Notes under the pieces: generated by a model
The model's input: the letters and a program-made list of their open reading frames with translations, nothing else
What the model was told of the DNA's origin: nothing
Databases searched by the model: none
NCBI GenBank assembly: GCA_023417065.1
Contig: JAEZGH010000042.1
Span: 62,001-126,000, forward strand
Direction of reading: 5' to 3'
DNA: 64,000 nt
From: Bacteroidota bacterium
GTDB taxonomy: Bacteria > Bacteroidota > Bacteroidia > Cytophagales > Cyclobacteriaceae
In this document: positions 36,373 through 44,069 of the stretch, in pieces
How positions within the stretch are numbered: the stretch's first letter is position 1
How the letters are laid out: every line of letters starts with the position of its first letter
Position numbers and translations under genes: made by a program

Positions 36373-36731
36373 GCACCTTTCGCACGGGAAAAAAGCAAGT
36401 TCTCAAATCCGGCCCTGGCACAAAGAACAATGATATTGAAATCCTCGTCGATGAAACATTCGTCCGCGTGGTCGCGCAAAGCGGAGAATGGTATCGCGTT
36501 TCATTGGGAGACCGGAGGGAAGGATATATCCTGAAGAAAAACGTGGCACCGGCAACGCCAGGCAGATTATTAAAACTTGAACGTGCGGTTGAATTGCGCG
36601 TCGACCCTGATCCGGAAAGTGTCATCATCGATTACCTGAATCCTGAAACGCAGGTGGAAGTGCTCGCGAAATATGGTGCTCACCGCTATATCAAAACTAC
36701 TCAAGGTGTTGAGGGCTGGATTCGCGCCTGA
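36357..36731 (+). pseudogene. SH3-like tail of the M23 peptidase, out of frame
   Basis: This frame is open from 36357 (after a TGA at 36354) to 36731 and shifted -1 relative to the peptidase frame. It reads through VLKSGPGTKNNDIEILVDE, VRVVAQSGEWYRVSLGDRRE and GYI, the pattern of a bacterial SH3 domain. A second copy follows: LRVDPDPESVIIDYL ... VEVLAKYG and TTQGVEGWIRA. It has no ribosome-binding site or good start near its beginning; the first possible start, GTG at 36468, falls inside the first SH3 domain. A single-base deletion between 36354 and 36372 explains everything. Sequencing error or programmed shifting are alternatives; no slippery homopolymer is visible. Confidence 0.75.
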
Positions 36732-37892
36732 CTACGCTGTGCGGGCATTGATAAACGGCGATGCCGACTCTGACGGGTAGCCGGAAACATCTGCGAAAGA
36801 GCCAACGAGGAAGGTTGAGCCGGCGCTATTTCGGGAAATGCGAACATGGACAAATAGGGTGCGTTCATTGCCTCGTTTCGTGACAATCCTGAATGTTGAA
36901 ATGGTCTCTCCTTTTTCGAAGACTGTGCGCTGGTGTACTTCGCGCTGGAGATGATCGTCCGGATGGATGAAGTTGAGCCAGAACCACGCGCTGTCGAGAT
37001 CGGCTTCACTTGCCTCAAACAATTGTGGCAGCCCCGCACCGATGAAACACTTCCCTCCATCCGACAGGTTATGTGACCACACTGCTTCTCTCAGCGAATT
37101 GAAGATCTGTCCGATATTGTGTTTATAGTTGGAAAGCTCTTCGGCTTCAGCAGCGATGCGCTTGTTGATGCGCAGCAGTTGCTCATTCACAACAATCAGT
37201 TCGGCATTTACGTGTTCCGTCTGGCTTGCGCGATAGGCCATCTCTTCATTGGCGCGTTCCAGGTAATCCGTTCTCCGTGCAATCTGCTGTTGAAGATTCT
37301 TTTTCGTGTTGGTGAGTTCAGACTTCATGCGTCTCTCTTCCGTCACATCGCGGAAGCCGATCAGGTAGGCCTGACGCGAAGGCAGAGCCATGGCAGATAA
37401 CTCGGCCGAAAAAATTTCACCCGACGCTGTTTTGAAGTCCCATGTGCCGAGTTTGTCGAAGCCTGTTTTGATGAAGAGATAAACTTCGTCGAACCGGTCA
37501 CGCTGTTCGGGTACCACAAGATCTTTCAGCGTGACAAAGGCCAGCTGGCCAGACTGATACTCAAGATTTTTCACTCCGGCTTCATTGAGTTCCAGAAAAC
37601 GGAAAGACTCGGCAGCTACCAACGCCATCGGCATCGGGTTCTTTCTGTAAAGCATCTCATGTCCGGAAAGACCATTAATATGAAACTTATCATTGTCACA
37701 GAGCAAGGTGAAGATGAATGCGCCGCATGCACCGATAAACAAAATACCTTTCAGCATTTGAAGGTGCGCAACGTTGTAGGTAGGATGTCCGATCTCTATT
37801 ACATTAATCAGATAATCGGAAAAAAGAATCCACAGTACACCCGCGAAGACAAATTTCAGAGTTACTAATACGGCACGACTCGGTTTCTTCAT
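36732..37892 (-). CDS. Membrane protein with two PAS-like domains and coiled coil, no kinase domain
   Basis: The start is placed at 37892 (MKKPSRAV), giving 386 residues; an upstream in-frame Met at 37922 adds ten residues. Two hydrophobic helices at about 5-28 and 46-68 form an N-terminal hairpin anchor. A PAS-like domain at about 80-190 ends AYLIGFRDVTEERRMKSEL, the usual PAS-to-helix exit. A long coiled coil follows (about 195-265), and a second PAS domain has WLNFIHPDDHLQREVHQ and ends with DVSG. The chain stops there: there is no HisKA, HATPase, GGDEF or other output. It abuts the SH3 tail on the opposite strand with no bases between. It may be a sensor or adaptor for the neighbouring kinases, or a truncated kinase. 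Confidence 0.8.
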   Translation of the reverse strand: MKKPSRAVLVTLKFVFAGVLWILFSDYLINVIEIGHPTYNVAHLQMLKGILFIGACGAFIFTLLCDNDKFHINGLSGHEMLYRKNPMPMALVAAESFRFLELNEAGVKNLEYQSGQLAFVTLKDLVVPEQRDRFDEVYLFIKTGFDKLGTWDFKTASGEIFSAELSAMALPSRQAYLIGFRDVTEERRMKSELTNTKKNLQQQIARRTDYLERANEEMAYRASQTEHVNAELIVVNEQLLRINKRIAAEAEELSNYKHNIGQIFNSLREAVWSHNLSDGGKCFIGAGLPQLFEASEADLDSAWFWLNFIHPDDHLQREVHQRTVFEKGETISTFRIVTKRGNERTLFVHVRISRNSAGSTFLVGSFADVSGYPSESASPFINARTA

Positions 37893-38392
37893 ACCCCTTG
37901 AATAGTTGGCGCAAGTATACACTCACGGTACTAAAGAGTTCTCAAATTACGCCTTAAATCACTTTGCCTTATATTCCATCGGGAGGTCAAGCGCTGTAAT
38001 TCCAAGATATGTAAGATTTGCATTTACTTCGCCGCCAGCTTCGAATCAGTGTCGCCCGGAGGCGCTTATTTTGTTGCGGTTCCCGGAAACCGGAGAAAAC
38101 CGGGTGACGTTTGAGGCTCCAATCCCGGTGTTGCCAGCAAATTCATTACGCGTCGCAACTCTTCATAACCGGAATTTTCAGGGCGCATCTCACCTGTGTA
38201 GGACGGGAGGGGAAGCCGGGTTGCTGGCTTACTGGGTAGCGAAGGTGGTCAAGTAGGTGGTTAGTTGATCAGGGAAGATATGGGTCGCAAGAGTTCAAAG
38301 TTTCCTCCAATCAGAAATCAGAAAATTGGAATCAATTGAAATCAGAAATCAGTGCTTGAATTGTATTTTTATTCACACCTAACCCAAACCCT
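37893..38392. other. Intergenic region upstream of gamma-glutamyltransferase, with heptamer repeats
   Basis: About 500 bases without a convincing gene. The right part (38309-38352) holds two clusters of AATCAGA-type heptamers separated by an imperfect palindrome (TTGGAATCAATTGAA). The rest shows no tRNA, ORF or clear promoter consensus. Confidence 0.55.
38309..38352 (+). repeat. AATCAGA-type heptamer cluster
   Basis: Contains AATCAGAAATCAGAAA followed by a spacer and then GAAATCAGAAATCAG. The same motif, inverted, occurs just after the gamma-glutamyltransferase stop (40233-40255), so the gene is flanked by imperfect inverted copies of about 21 bases. Confidence 0.6.
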
Positions 38393-40234
38393 ATGAATAG
38401 ATTTCTTTCTGCATTGGTGGTTGCCATGCTTCCCACAGTTCTTTACAGTCAGCCTACCCAGAAGCCTGTTCTTCACGGGAGGCACTGGATGGCCATCACC
38501 GGAAAACCACTTGCAGCCACAGCAGGTTCAATGATGTTTCAGAAAGGCGGAAACGCAGTTGATGCGGCATGCGCTATGCTCGCAGCTACATGTACGATGT
38601 GGGACGTACTGAGCTGGGGTGGTGAAACTCAGGCGTTGATATATAATCCTAAAACAGGACAAGTCATTGGAATAAACGCCTGTGGCGTCGCGCCAACGGG
38701 AGCCACAGCACAGTTCTTCAAAGACAAGGGCATGAATTATCCCCCCGAATTTGGTCCGCTTGCCGCCGTAACGCCGGGTACTCCCGGAGGACTTTGCCAC
38801 ATGCTTGCTGAATTTGGAACGATGAGCCTGAAAGATGTGCTCGCACCTGCGATGCAGCTCGCGGAAGGCTATCCGATAGAAGCACAAACCGCGAATTCCA
38901 TTGAACGTAATAAGGAACGAATCAAGGAATGGCCCTACTCGAAAGCAGTGTTCCTCACCCACCCTGGCGAAACAAGAGAGGCTCCTGAAGCTGGTGAAAT
39001 ATTCCGTCAGCCCGACCTTCTCGAAACACTGCGCAAGATGGTTGAAGCGGAACAGCAGGCGCTAAAAAAAGGGAAGAATCGCAAGGAAGCTATCTACGCG
39101 GCGCAGGATCGCTTTTACAAAGGTGATATCGCCCGCGAGCTGGTGCGCGGAACGCAGGAACAGGGCGGATTGATCACGATGGAGGATCTTGCAAAATGGA
39201 AGGTCATCCAGGAAGAACCGCTGAAGGTCAATTATAAAGGCATCGACGTATACAAGCTTTCACAGTGGACGCAAGGTCCGATGATGCTTCAGGCGCTGAA
39301 CATGCTCGAAAATTTAGACCTCAAGAGCATGGGATTCAATTCGGCAAAATACATACACACGCTCTACCAGGTGATGAACCTAACCTTCGCCGACAGAGAC
39401 TTCTATTACGGCGATCCATATTTTGGTCCGGAGGAACCAATCAAAACGCTTCTTTCAAAAGAGTATGCGAAGGCTCGTATGAAGGACATCAACTGGGAGA
39501 AAAACGATCCCAAGGCTGCGCCGGGAGATCCCTACGCTCTCGAGGGAAAGGTTAACCCTTATGCCGAATATCTGAGTCAATGGAGACAGGCTCAACTGGA
39601 GCGTCCTGCATCACCGCTAGACGAAAATTATCTCAATCAGGTGTTCCTCGGAACAACGTCGGTAGAAGCTGCTGACAAGGATGGTTGGGTTGTATCTATC
39701 ACGCCAAGTGGTGGATGGATACCGGCCTGCATCGCAGGCAAAACCGGGGTGGGCTTAAGTCAGCGCATGCAGAGTTTTGTTACTGATCCACGTCAGGGCC
39801 CTTACAACGTCGTGGAGCCCGGCAAGCGCCCACGCGTGACGTTAACTCCTACGATAGCGCTGAAGGACGGCAAGCCTTTCCTTTCATTCGCCGTCCAGGG
39901 TGGCGATACTCAGGATCAGAACCTGCTTCAATTCTTCATTAACATGGTTGAGTTTGATATGAACGTTCAGGAGGCAGCGGAAGCACCTAACATCAATACG
40001 TATCAGTTTTATCTTTCCCTGGGTGGCGAGGACCGCAAACCGAAACCGGGACAGCTTCTCCTGCACGAAAGTACGCCTCCCTATGTCCGCAAGGAGCTCC
40101 GCGACATGGGCTACCGCCTGATCTTTGACGACCGCACTTCGGGCCCCATCAACGCGATTTACTTCGACTGGAAGCACGGGTCCTTCTGGGGCGGATCAAG
40201 TAATCATGGGGAGGATTATGGGATAGGATGGTAA
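38393..40234 (+). CDS. ggt: Gamma-glutamyltransferase family protein (Ntn hydrolase)
   Basis: The 613-residue precursor has a signal peptide (about 1-19). The large-subunit part includes MMFQKGGNAVDAACAMLAA, typical of the family, and PMMLQALNMLE. The autocatalytic cleavage site is within FLGTTSVEAADKDGWVVS, with the nucleophilic Thr near 421-422. The small subunit contains SGGWIPA and PRVTLTPTIALKDGKPFLSF, corresponding to the gamma-glutamyl-binding region. Members cleave or transfer the gamma-glutamyl group of glutathione and related compounds in the periplasm; some act as acylases, so the substrate is open. The residues around the cleavage site differ from E. coli GGT (T-T-H-x-S-V), which favours a divergent subfamily. 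Intergenic heptamer repeats bracket the gene. Confidence 0.88.
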   Translation: MNRFLSALVVAMLPTVLYSQPTQKPVLHGRHWMAITGKPLAATAGSMMFQKGGNAVDAACAMLAATCTMWDVLSWGGETQALIYNPKTGQVIGINACGVAPTGATAQFFKDKGMNYPPEFGPLAAVTPGTPGGLCHMLAEFGTMSLKDVLAPAMQLAEGYPIEAQTANSIERNKERIKEWPYSKAVFLTHPGETREAPEAGEIFRQPDLLETLRKMVEAEQQALKKGKNRKEAIYAAQDRFYKGDIARELVRGTQEQGGLITMEDLAKWKVIQEEPLKVNYKGIDVYKLSQWTQGPMMLQALNMLENLDLKSMGFNSAKYIHTLYQVMNLTFADRDFYYGDPYFGPEEPIKTLLSKEYAKARMKDINWEKNDPKAAPGDPYALEGKVNPYAEYLSQWRQAQLERPASPLDENYLNQVFLGTTSVEAADKDGWVVSITPSGGWIPACIAGKTGVGLSQRMQSFVTDPRQGPYNVVEPGKRPRVTLTPTIALKDGKPFLSFAVQGGDTQDQNLLQFFINMVEFDMNVQEAAEAPNINTYQFYLSLGGEDRKPKPGQLLLHESTPPYVRKELRDMGYRLIFDDRTSGPINAIYFDWKHGSFWGGSSNHGEDYGIGW

Positions 40235-40255
40235 TTTCTGATTTCTGATTTCTGG
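40233..40255 (-). repeat. Inverted AATCAGA-type heptamer cluster after ggt
   Basis: Reads as TTTCTGA-type units on the + strand (three consecutive TTTCTG(A) blocks), beginning within the ggt stop codon. It is the inverse of the 38309 cluster. Confidence 0.6.
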
Positions 40256-40626
40256 TCGGCCGGCAAGGAATTGTCGCACGGCGTCAAGTAATAATCCCAT
40301 TCAGCTTCCCAATATGCCGACTGCGGAACGAAACCGCTGGCCGGTATTCATATTCTCGCGTTCGCCTTTGGTCCACCTGAAAGTCGGGGAACGCCCGACT
40401 GGTAACAAGCAAGGAAGAGTGGAGGAAGAGTGGAGAATGAATGTGGAATCAGTGACCTAAGCTGCTCGCAGCAGTTTCAGCGTTGAAACATATACCTTGA
40501 TTCGAACCTCTCTCGAAGCGCCAAACGCCGAACGATGATCCGAAGCCCCAATCAGAAATCAGAAACTAGAATCAGGAATCAGGAACGAGAATCTGGAATC
40601 AGGGACGAGAAATCAGAAATCAACAA
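40256..40626. other. Non-coding region between ggt and attL
   Basis: No ORF is convincing. A perfect hairpin AGTCGGG-GAACG-CCCGACT lies at 40383-40401 without a T-run. A heptamer array fills 40549-40622, directly against attL. Before integration this stretch would have lain downstream of the tRNA-Arg gene. Confidence 0.55.
40549..40622 (+). repeat. Degenerate heptamer array (about ten units) next to attL
   Basis: Successive units read AATCAGA, AATCAGA, AACTAGA, ATCAGGA, ATCAGGA, ACGAGA, ATCTGGA, ATCAGGG, ACGAGA, AATCAGA, AATCA. The consensus is about AATCAGA with six- and seven-base steps. It ends four bases before the att repeat. Confidence 0.75.
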
Positions 40627-40650
40627 GTGGTCTCACCGGGAATCGAACCC
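40627..40650. repeat. attL: attL: left 24-bp copy of the tRNA-Arg 3' end
   Basis: A perfect 24-base copy (GTGGTCTCACCGGG...ACCC) of 49199-49222, the 3' end of the tRNA-Arg gene from T arm to discriminator. The rest of a tRNA is absent here. It marks the left limit of the integrated element and is the displaced 3' end of the original gene. Confidence 0.9.
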
Positions 40651-40757
40651 TTTTTATGACTTTTTGTCAATTCATCACTAACAGCAGTAAAAACGGCGTT
40701 TTATGCCAATTCAGCTAGCTATTGGAAGTTAAGTAAGGTTAAATAAAAAAAAGGTTT

Positions 40758-40781
40758 TGTTACTCTTTGTGTTACTCTTTG
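40758..40781 (+). promoter_or_regulatory. Tandem 12-bp repeat, candidate integrase arm-type sites (left)
   Basis: TGTTACTCTTTG occurs twice in immediate succession, 32 bases ahead of the integrase start codon. The TGTTAC half recurs with identical 12-base spacing near the right att site (49133-49150). This arrangement fits arm-type binding sites; the second copy could also overlap the integrase promoter. Confidence 0.5.
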
Positions 40782-40812
40782 CCTAAATTAGAGGCACAAT
40801 CCTTTCCAGTAA

Positions 40813-42063
40813 ATGAAAACTATCCACTTCAAAACCAGAAAACAGGGGAAGACCGATCCGGTAATTACCCTGCAAGTTTTCGACGCCCGTTTTCCAAAAC
40901 GCCGATGCATTCTTTCACTTGGTCGCCATGTTCCTCCTGGAGATTGGGATAAGCGGAAGCAACGGACCAAATCGAACCCGCAACTAAATACCTACATGGA
41001 TTCAGTTAGTGGGGCAGTGATTGAGTTTCTTAACGATCGAATAGGTTCGAGTTCCTTAAACCGGGAAGACCTCAAGAAACACTTGGAAGCAAAGAAGAAA
41101 AACGAACGCGCAGAAAGGCAGGAGCAGCTTTCAAGGGAGGTCCCTTTTTTCGCTACTTGGGAACGGATTATCAATGAGACGAAAACACCGTCTGGAGAAC
41201 CGTTGTCACCGAACACAATCCGGGCAAAAAAACAGACCCTTCGCCTATTGAAAGACTACGCCATTGAAAAGAAGGTTGAGCTCACCTTCCAAAATATCGA
41301 CTTGAATTTTTATCACTCCTTCGATGCATTCATGCAGGGCAAAGGTCTAAAAGGGAATAGTCGAGGGAAGCACTTTAAAGAACTTAAGGCCGTAATGCGG
41401 GAAGCAGCTGAGCGCGATATACCCGTAAATGAGGCTTACAGGAAGAAAAAATTCCGTGTTATAAAGGAAAGCGTCGATGATGTTTACCTATCAATAGAAG
41501 AGATCAAAAAACTAATGGCGCTTAAGCTGGATAAGACAAAGGAAGGAATCCGCGACCTTTTTGTGATGGCATGTTTCAGCGGATTACGGCATTCAGATTG
41601 GTATCAAATCAGGCCTGAAAATATTGTTCGGGAAGATGGCCGCGAAATGTTGGCGATCAAACAGAAAAAGACCGGGGACCGTATTCACATACCGATCCAT
41701 CCAGTAGTTCGAATGATCCTTGCTAAATATGACGGACACCCGCGACGCGTTCCGAGCTCGCAAAAATTTAACAAGTCAATTCAGGCTATCTGCAAGGACG
41801 CGAATCTTGGTAACGTGGTCCTGAATGGTAAAAGCGTCGAGAAATGGAAAGAGGTTTCAAGCCACACGGCCCGGAGATCCTTCGCCACAAACGCATATTT
41901 GAGCCGTTCGTTAGACGTTTATCAAATCATGCGATGCACTGGACACAAAACAGAATCTTCCTTCTTGAAGTACTTGAAATTAAATGGTCGGGACTATGCG
42001 AGACTCGCGGCAGATGCCAAGTTTTTCAATGACACGGAATGGACAACTTTGAAGGTCGCATAA
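40813..42063 (+). CDS. int: Tyrosine recombinase (integrase)
   Basis: The 416-residue site-specific recombinase has an N-terminal arm-binding part, a SAM-like core-binding domain at about 100-215, and a C-terminal catalytic domain. Catalytic residues visible: Arg in SGLRHSDWYQI (near 259), Lys region KQKKTGDRIHIPI, His-x-x-Arg in SSHTARRSFATN (near 350-356), His in CTGHKTESS (near 376) and the nucleophilic Tyr in FLKYLKLN (near 385). It resembles integrases of Bacteroidota mobile elements. It lies 162 bp inside attL, the usual position, and reads into the element. It should catalyse insertion into and, with a directionality factor, excision from tRNA-Arg. A strong terminator follows. All catalytic residues look intact, so the element may be mobile. 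Confidence 0.95.
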   Translation: MKTIHFKTRKQGKTDPVITLQVFDARFPKRRCILSLGRHVPPGDWDKRKQRTKSNPQLNTYMDSVSGAVIEFLNDRIGSSSLNREDLKKHLEAKKKNERAERQEQLSREVPFFATWERIINETKTPSGEPLSPNTIRAKKQTLRLLKDYAIEKKVELTFQNIDLNFYHSFDAFMQGKGLKGNSRGKHFKELKAVMREAAERDIPVNEAYRKKKFRVIKESVDDVYLSIEEIKKLMALKLDKTKEGIRDLFVMACFSGLRHSDWYQIRPENIVREDGREMLAIKQKKTGDRIHIPIHPVVRMILAKYDGHPRRVPSSQKFNKSIQAICKDANLGNVVLNGKSVEKWKEVSSHTARRSFATNAYLSRSLDVYQIMRCTGHKTESSFLKYLKLNGRDYARLAADAKFFNDTEWTTLKVA

Positions 42064-42087
42064 GTAAATTTCAGTGATAATTTTCAT

Positions 42088-42115
42088 GGCGTCTGAATTG
42101 GTGGACGCCTTTTTT
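42088..42115 (+). terminator. Rho-independent terminator of the integrase gene
   Basis: GGCGTC/GACGCC with a ten-base loop, followed by six T residues, 25 bases after the stop codon. It separates integrase expression from the rest of the element. Confidence 0.9.
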
Positions 42116-42266
42116 ATTCTCCACGTTTAATTTTTTTCTACAACATTCTTGGATTTTCAAACCATACCGACGACATTTACAGAGTCACAATTAGGAATCA
42201 GGAAGTGACAACTCTTGGAATAGGCAGATAATTCTTTTCTGCCAACGACTTATCATCACAAACAAA

Positions 42267-42485
42267 ATGCTTCAAAGCAAAACCGCTAATTGCGGTGATG
42301 TCTCTAATTGCATTCGTCCACACGAAGCCGCAGAACTTCTTGGGTACGAACTAAAGACCTTGTATCAAAAGGTTTATCGCAAGCAAATTCCACACATTAA
42401 GTGCCGGGGAAAGTTGTACTTCGAGAAAGAAGTACTTGTAAAATGGTTGGACCGTCAAACTGTAAAGGTCGGCTATGAAGAATGA
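42267..42485 (+). CDS. Small helix-turn-helix protein (excisionase-like)
   Basis: The 72-residue protein is a single MerR/excisionase-type HTH: IRPHEAAELLGYELKTLYQKVYRK is the likely HTH region in order, and HIKCRGKLYFEKEVLVKWLD is the winged part that ends in the usual ... FxxxDLxxWL-type helix. Such proteins in mobile elements act as excisionase, promoter regulators or both. It overlaps the next HTH gene by 11 bases. The integrase is just upstream, so a directionality role is plausible. Two cysteines near the N-terminus (NCGDVSNC) could be incidental. Confidence 0.75.
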   Translation: MLQSKTANCGDVSNCIRPHEAAELLGYELKTLYQKVYRKQIPHIKCRGKLYFEKEVLVKWLDRQTVKVGYEE

Positions 42486-42774
42486 AGTAAAATTCATTGT
42501 CGATCTTCCGGAAGAAGTCCTTCAGAAGATTGAGCAACGCATAGTTGAAACACTGGATCGCGTTCTATCTCAGCGAGTGGAATCCATACTCGCTAAGCCC
42601 AAAAATCTCACACGTTCGGAAGCCGCAAAGAAACTCCGTGTTTCATTGCCAACACTTGCAGCCTATGAAAAGCAAGGCTTACTCAAAGCTCAACGCATTG
42701 GCCGTCGCGTGACATTCTCCGAGCGAGATCTTGACGCGTATTTGGAAGGTTCGATTCGGACAAAGACCTACTAA
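42475..42774 (+). CDS. Second small HTH protein (helix-turn-helix_17 type)
   Basis: The 99-residue protein has a helical N-terminal half (about 1-40), likely a coiled coil for dimerisation. A C-terminal DNA-binding domain follows, with LTRSEAAKKLRVSLPTLAAY forming the HTH and QRIGRRVTFSERDLDAYLEG the wing and last helix. This is the excisionase-family layout. Its start lies within the end of the preceding HTH gene (11-base overlap), so they are translated together and may form a heteromer. A hairpin follows before the ATPase gene. Regulation of the element's replication genes or of excision are the likely jobs. Confidence 0.78.
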   Translation: MKNEVKFIVDLPEEVLQKIEQRIVETLDRVLSQRVESILAKPKNLTRSEAAKKLRVSLPTLAAYEKQGLLKAQRIGRRVTFSERDLDAYLEGSIRTKTY

Positions 42775-42847
42775 AATGCGGGTATTGGTAATCTATTCAC
42801 AGTGTAGGGGACCAAAAGTGGAACAATCAGGGGAACGACAAAAAGAA

Positions 42848-42867
42848 AACCCGATTGCAGTCGGGTT
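42848..42867 (+). terminator. Stem-loop between the HTH genes and the ATPase gene
   Basis: AACCCGA/TCGGGTT with a six-base loop. On the + strand no T-run follows, but A-rich sequence flanks both sides, so it may act in the minus direction or as an attenuator hairpin in the leader of the ATPase gene. Confidence 0.4.
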
Positions 42868-42896
42868 CAAAATGAATTTCCAAGATCAATTATAGT

Positions 42897-43943
42897 ATGC
42901 CAAAGTTAGACAATTCGAACGTGTCGGACAATGCGAAGACAGATGAAGTTTGGGAAGCGGTCGAAGCTGACTTCGTTGGACTTCAATCTGAAATGTCCGA
43001 ATCGAAAAATTTAATCCGTGAAGATCCAACAACAGATAACAAGGAGGTCACCCCTTCACTTTTCAGACGCACAAAACAAACGCTAATGGAACGACCGAAA
43101 CAAATTTTTGGCCCGGCATGGGCGCAAGGAGAAAACGCTATCTTCTTTGGGGAAGACGGATCCTGCAAAACCATTGGAGCAGTGCAAATCGCTTGTGCCA
43201 TTGCAACGGGAACGAGCATTCCGGGATTTCCTAACGAGATACCCGCCCAAGCCGTCGCAATTTTTGATGCGGAATTATCCGATTATCAATTTAACAACCG
43301 ATACCCGGCCGGGCTGCCTGACCAGGTTTATCGCTTCACATTTGACGAAGGGCAACAAAAAATCCTAATAGGTGCCACGGCCGAATTTGTGGTCGATCAA
43401 ATCGAAGCTGCAGCAAACTCGGTTCAAGCAAAGATCATTATCCTGGACAACCTGAGCGCCCTGGCCTCAATGCTTGACCTGACGAAAACTTCAGATTCCA
43501 TCCAGCTTATGGGCTTACTAAACGACCTAAAGAAAAAAGGTTTTTCGACGCTAATCATTGACCACACCCGCAAGCCGATGAAGGAAGGCGACTTCAAAAC
43601 AATATCAAAACATGACCTGCAGGGATCGAAGATGAAAAGCAATCTGGTCGATAGTGTGTTCTCCATCGGCAAATCTTGCCAAGGCGAAAACATCCGATAT
43701 ATCAAATGTCTGAAGATCCGGAGCTACGAAATGGCATACACACGAAATGCCGTTGCGACAATGAGGCTAATCACGGACCCGTTACGGCTTGAGTTCCTTG
43801 GAACAAACGCGGAATGGGAACACATCAATGACCGCAATTCCGAAATGATGAAAATGAGCAGTCAGGGAAGAACTCAGGCTGAGATTGCACGGGAGTTTGG
43901 GATAAGTCAGCAAGCCGTTTCCAAAACCCTCAAATCATGGTAA
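42897..43943 (+). CDS. RepA-like RecA-fold ATPase with C-terminal HTH
   Basis: The 348-residue protein resembles hexameric RepA/DnaB-like replicative helicases and RecA-fold ATPases of plasmids and integrative elements. The N-terminal 60 residues are acidic. The Walker A-like loop is IFFGEDGSCKT near 82-92, unusual in having Cys where Gly is expected before Lys. Walker B is AKIIILDNLSAL near 178-190, and FSTLIIDHTRKP follows near 217. Arg/Lys-rich motifs (DHTRKP, SKMKSNLVDSVF) match RepA's nucleic-acid loop region. The end carries a compact HTH (RTQAEIAREFGISQQAVSKTL), suggesting sequence-specific DNA binding. The next 126 bases hold a phased inverted-repeat array, a likely target. Helicase or initiator roles are inferred. 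Confidence 0.8.
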   Translation: MPKLDNSNVSDNAKTDEVWEAVEADFVGLQSEMSESKNLIREDPTTDNKEVTPSLFRRTKQTLMERPKQIFGPAWAQGENAIFFGEDGSCKTIGAVQIACAIATGTSIPGFPNEIPAQAVAIFDAELSDYQFNNRYPAGLPDQVYRFTFDEGQQKILIGATAEFVVDQIEAAANSVQAKIIILDNLSALASMLDLTKTSDSIQLMGLLNDLKKKGFSTLIIDHTRKPMKEGDFKTISKHDLQGSKMKSNLVDSVFSIGKSCQGENIRYIKCLKIRSYEMAYTRNAVATMRLITDPLRLEFLGTNAEWEHINDRNSEMMKMSSQGRTQAEIAREFGISQQAVSKTLKSW

Positions 43944-44069
43944 CAGGTTGTGAAGTTGTCATGCGGGTAAAAGTTGTAAAAGTTGTATCGAGTTGTAAAT
44001 ACAACTACTTACAACCAAATACAACTTATACACCCTACGCGCGCGAGTACAACCAAAATACGTTTTGAT
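43944..44069. promoter_or_regulatory. Phased GTTGT/ACAAC array: candidate origin or operator
   Basis: Five GTTGT pentamers (43947, 43955, 43973, 43982, 43992) face five ACAAC pentamers (44001, 44011, 44021, 44049, 44080). The central six are 9-10 bases apart, one helical turn, and nest symmetrically about 43998-43999, with the core AGTTGTAAATACAACT. The last copy lies inside the primase gene. Its place between a RepA-like ATPase and a primase suggests a replication origin or an autoregulatory operator; the GC-rich CGCGCGCG-like stretch at 44037-44045 follows. Confidence 0.6.

Noticed and set aside
37906..38256. 116-codon + strand frame upstream of ggt
   Set aside because: Composition is untypical, it starts inside the neighbouring gene's 5' end and resembles no protein.
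40627..40650. tRNA fragment read as a second tRNA gene
   Set aside because: Only the 3' end is present; it is the displaced att copy (attL), not a gene.
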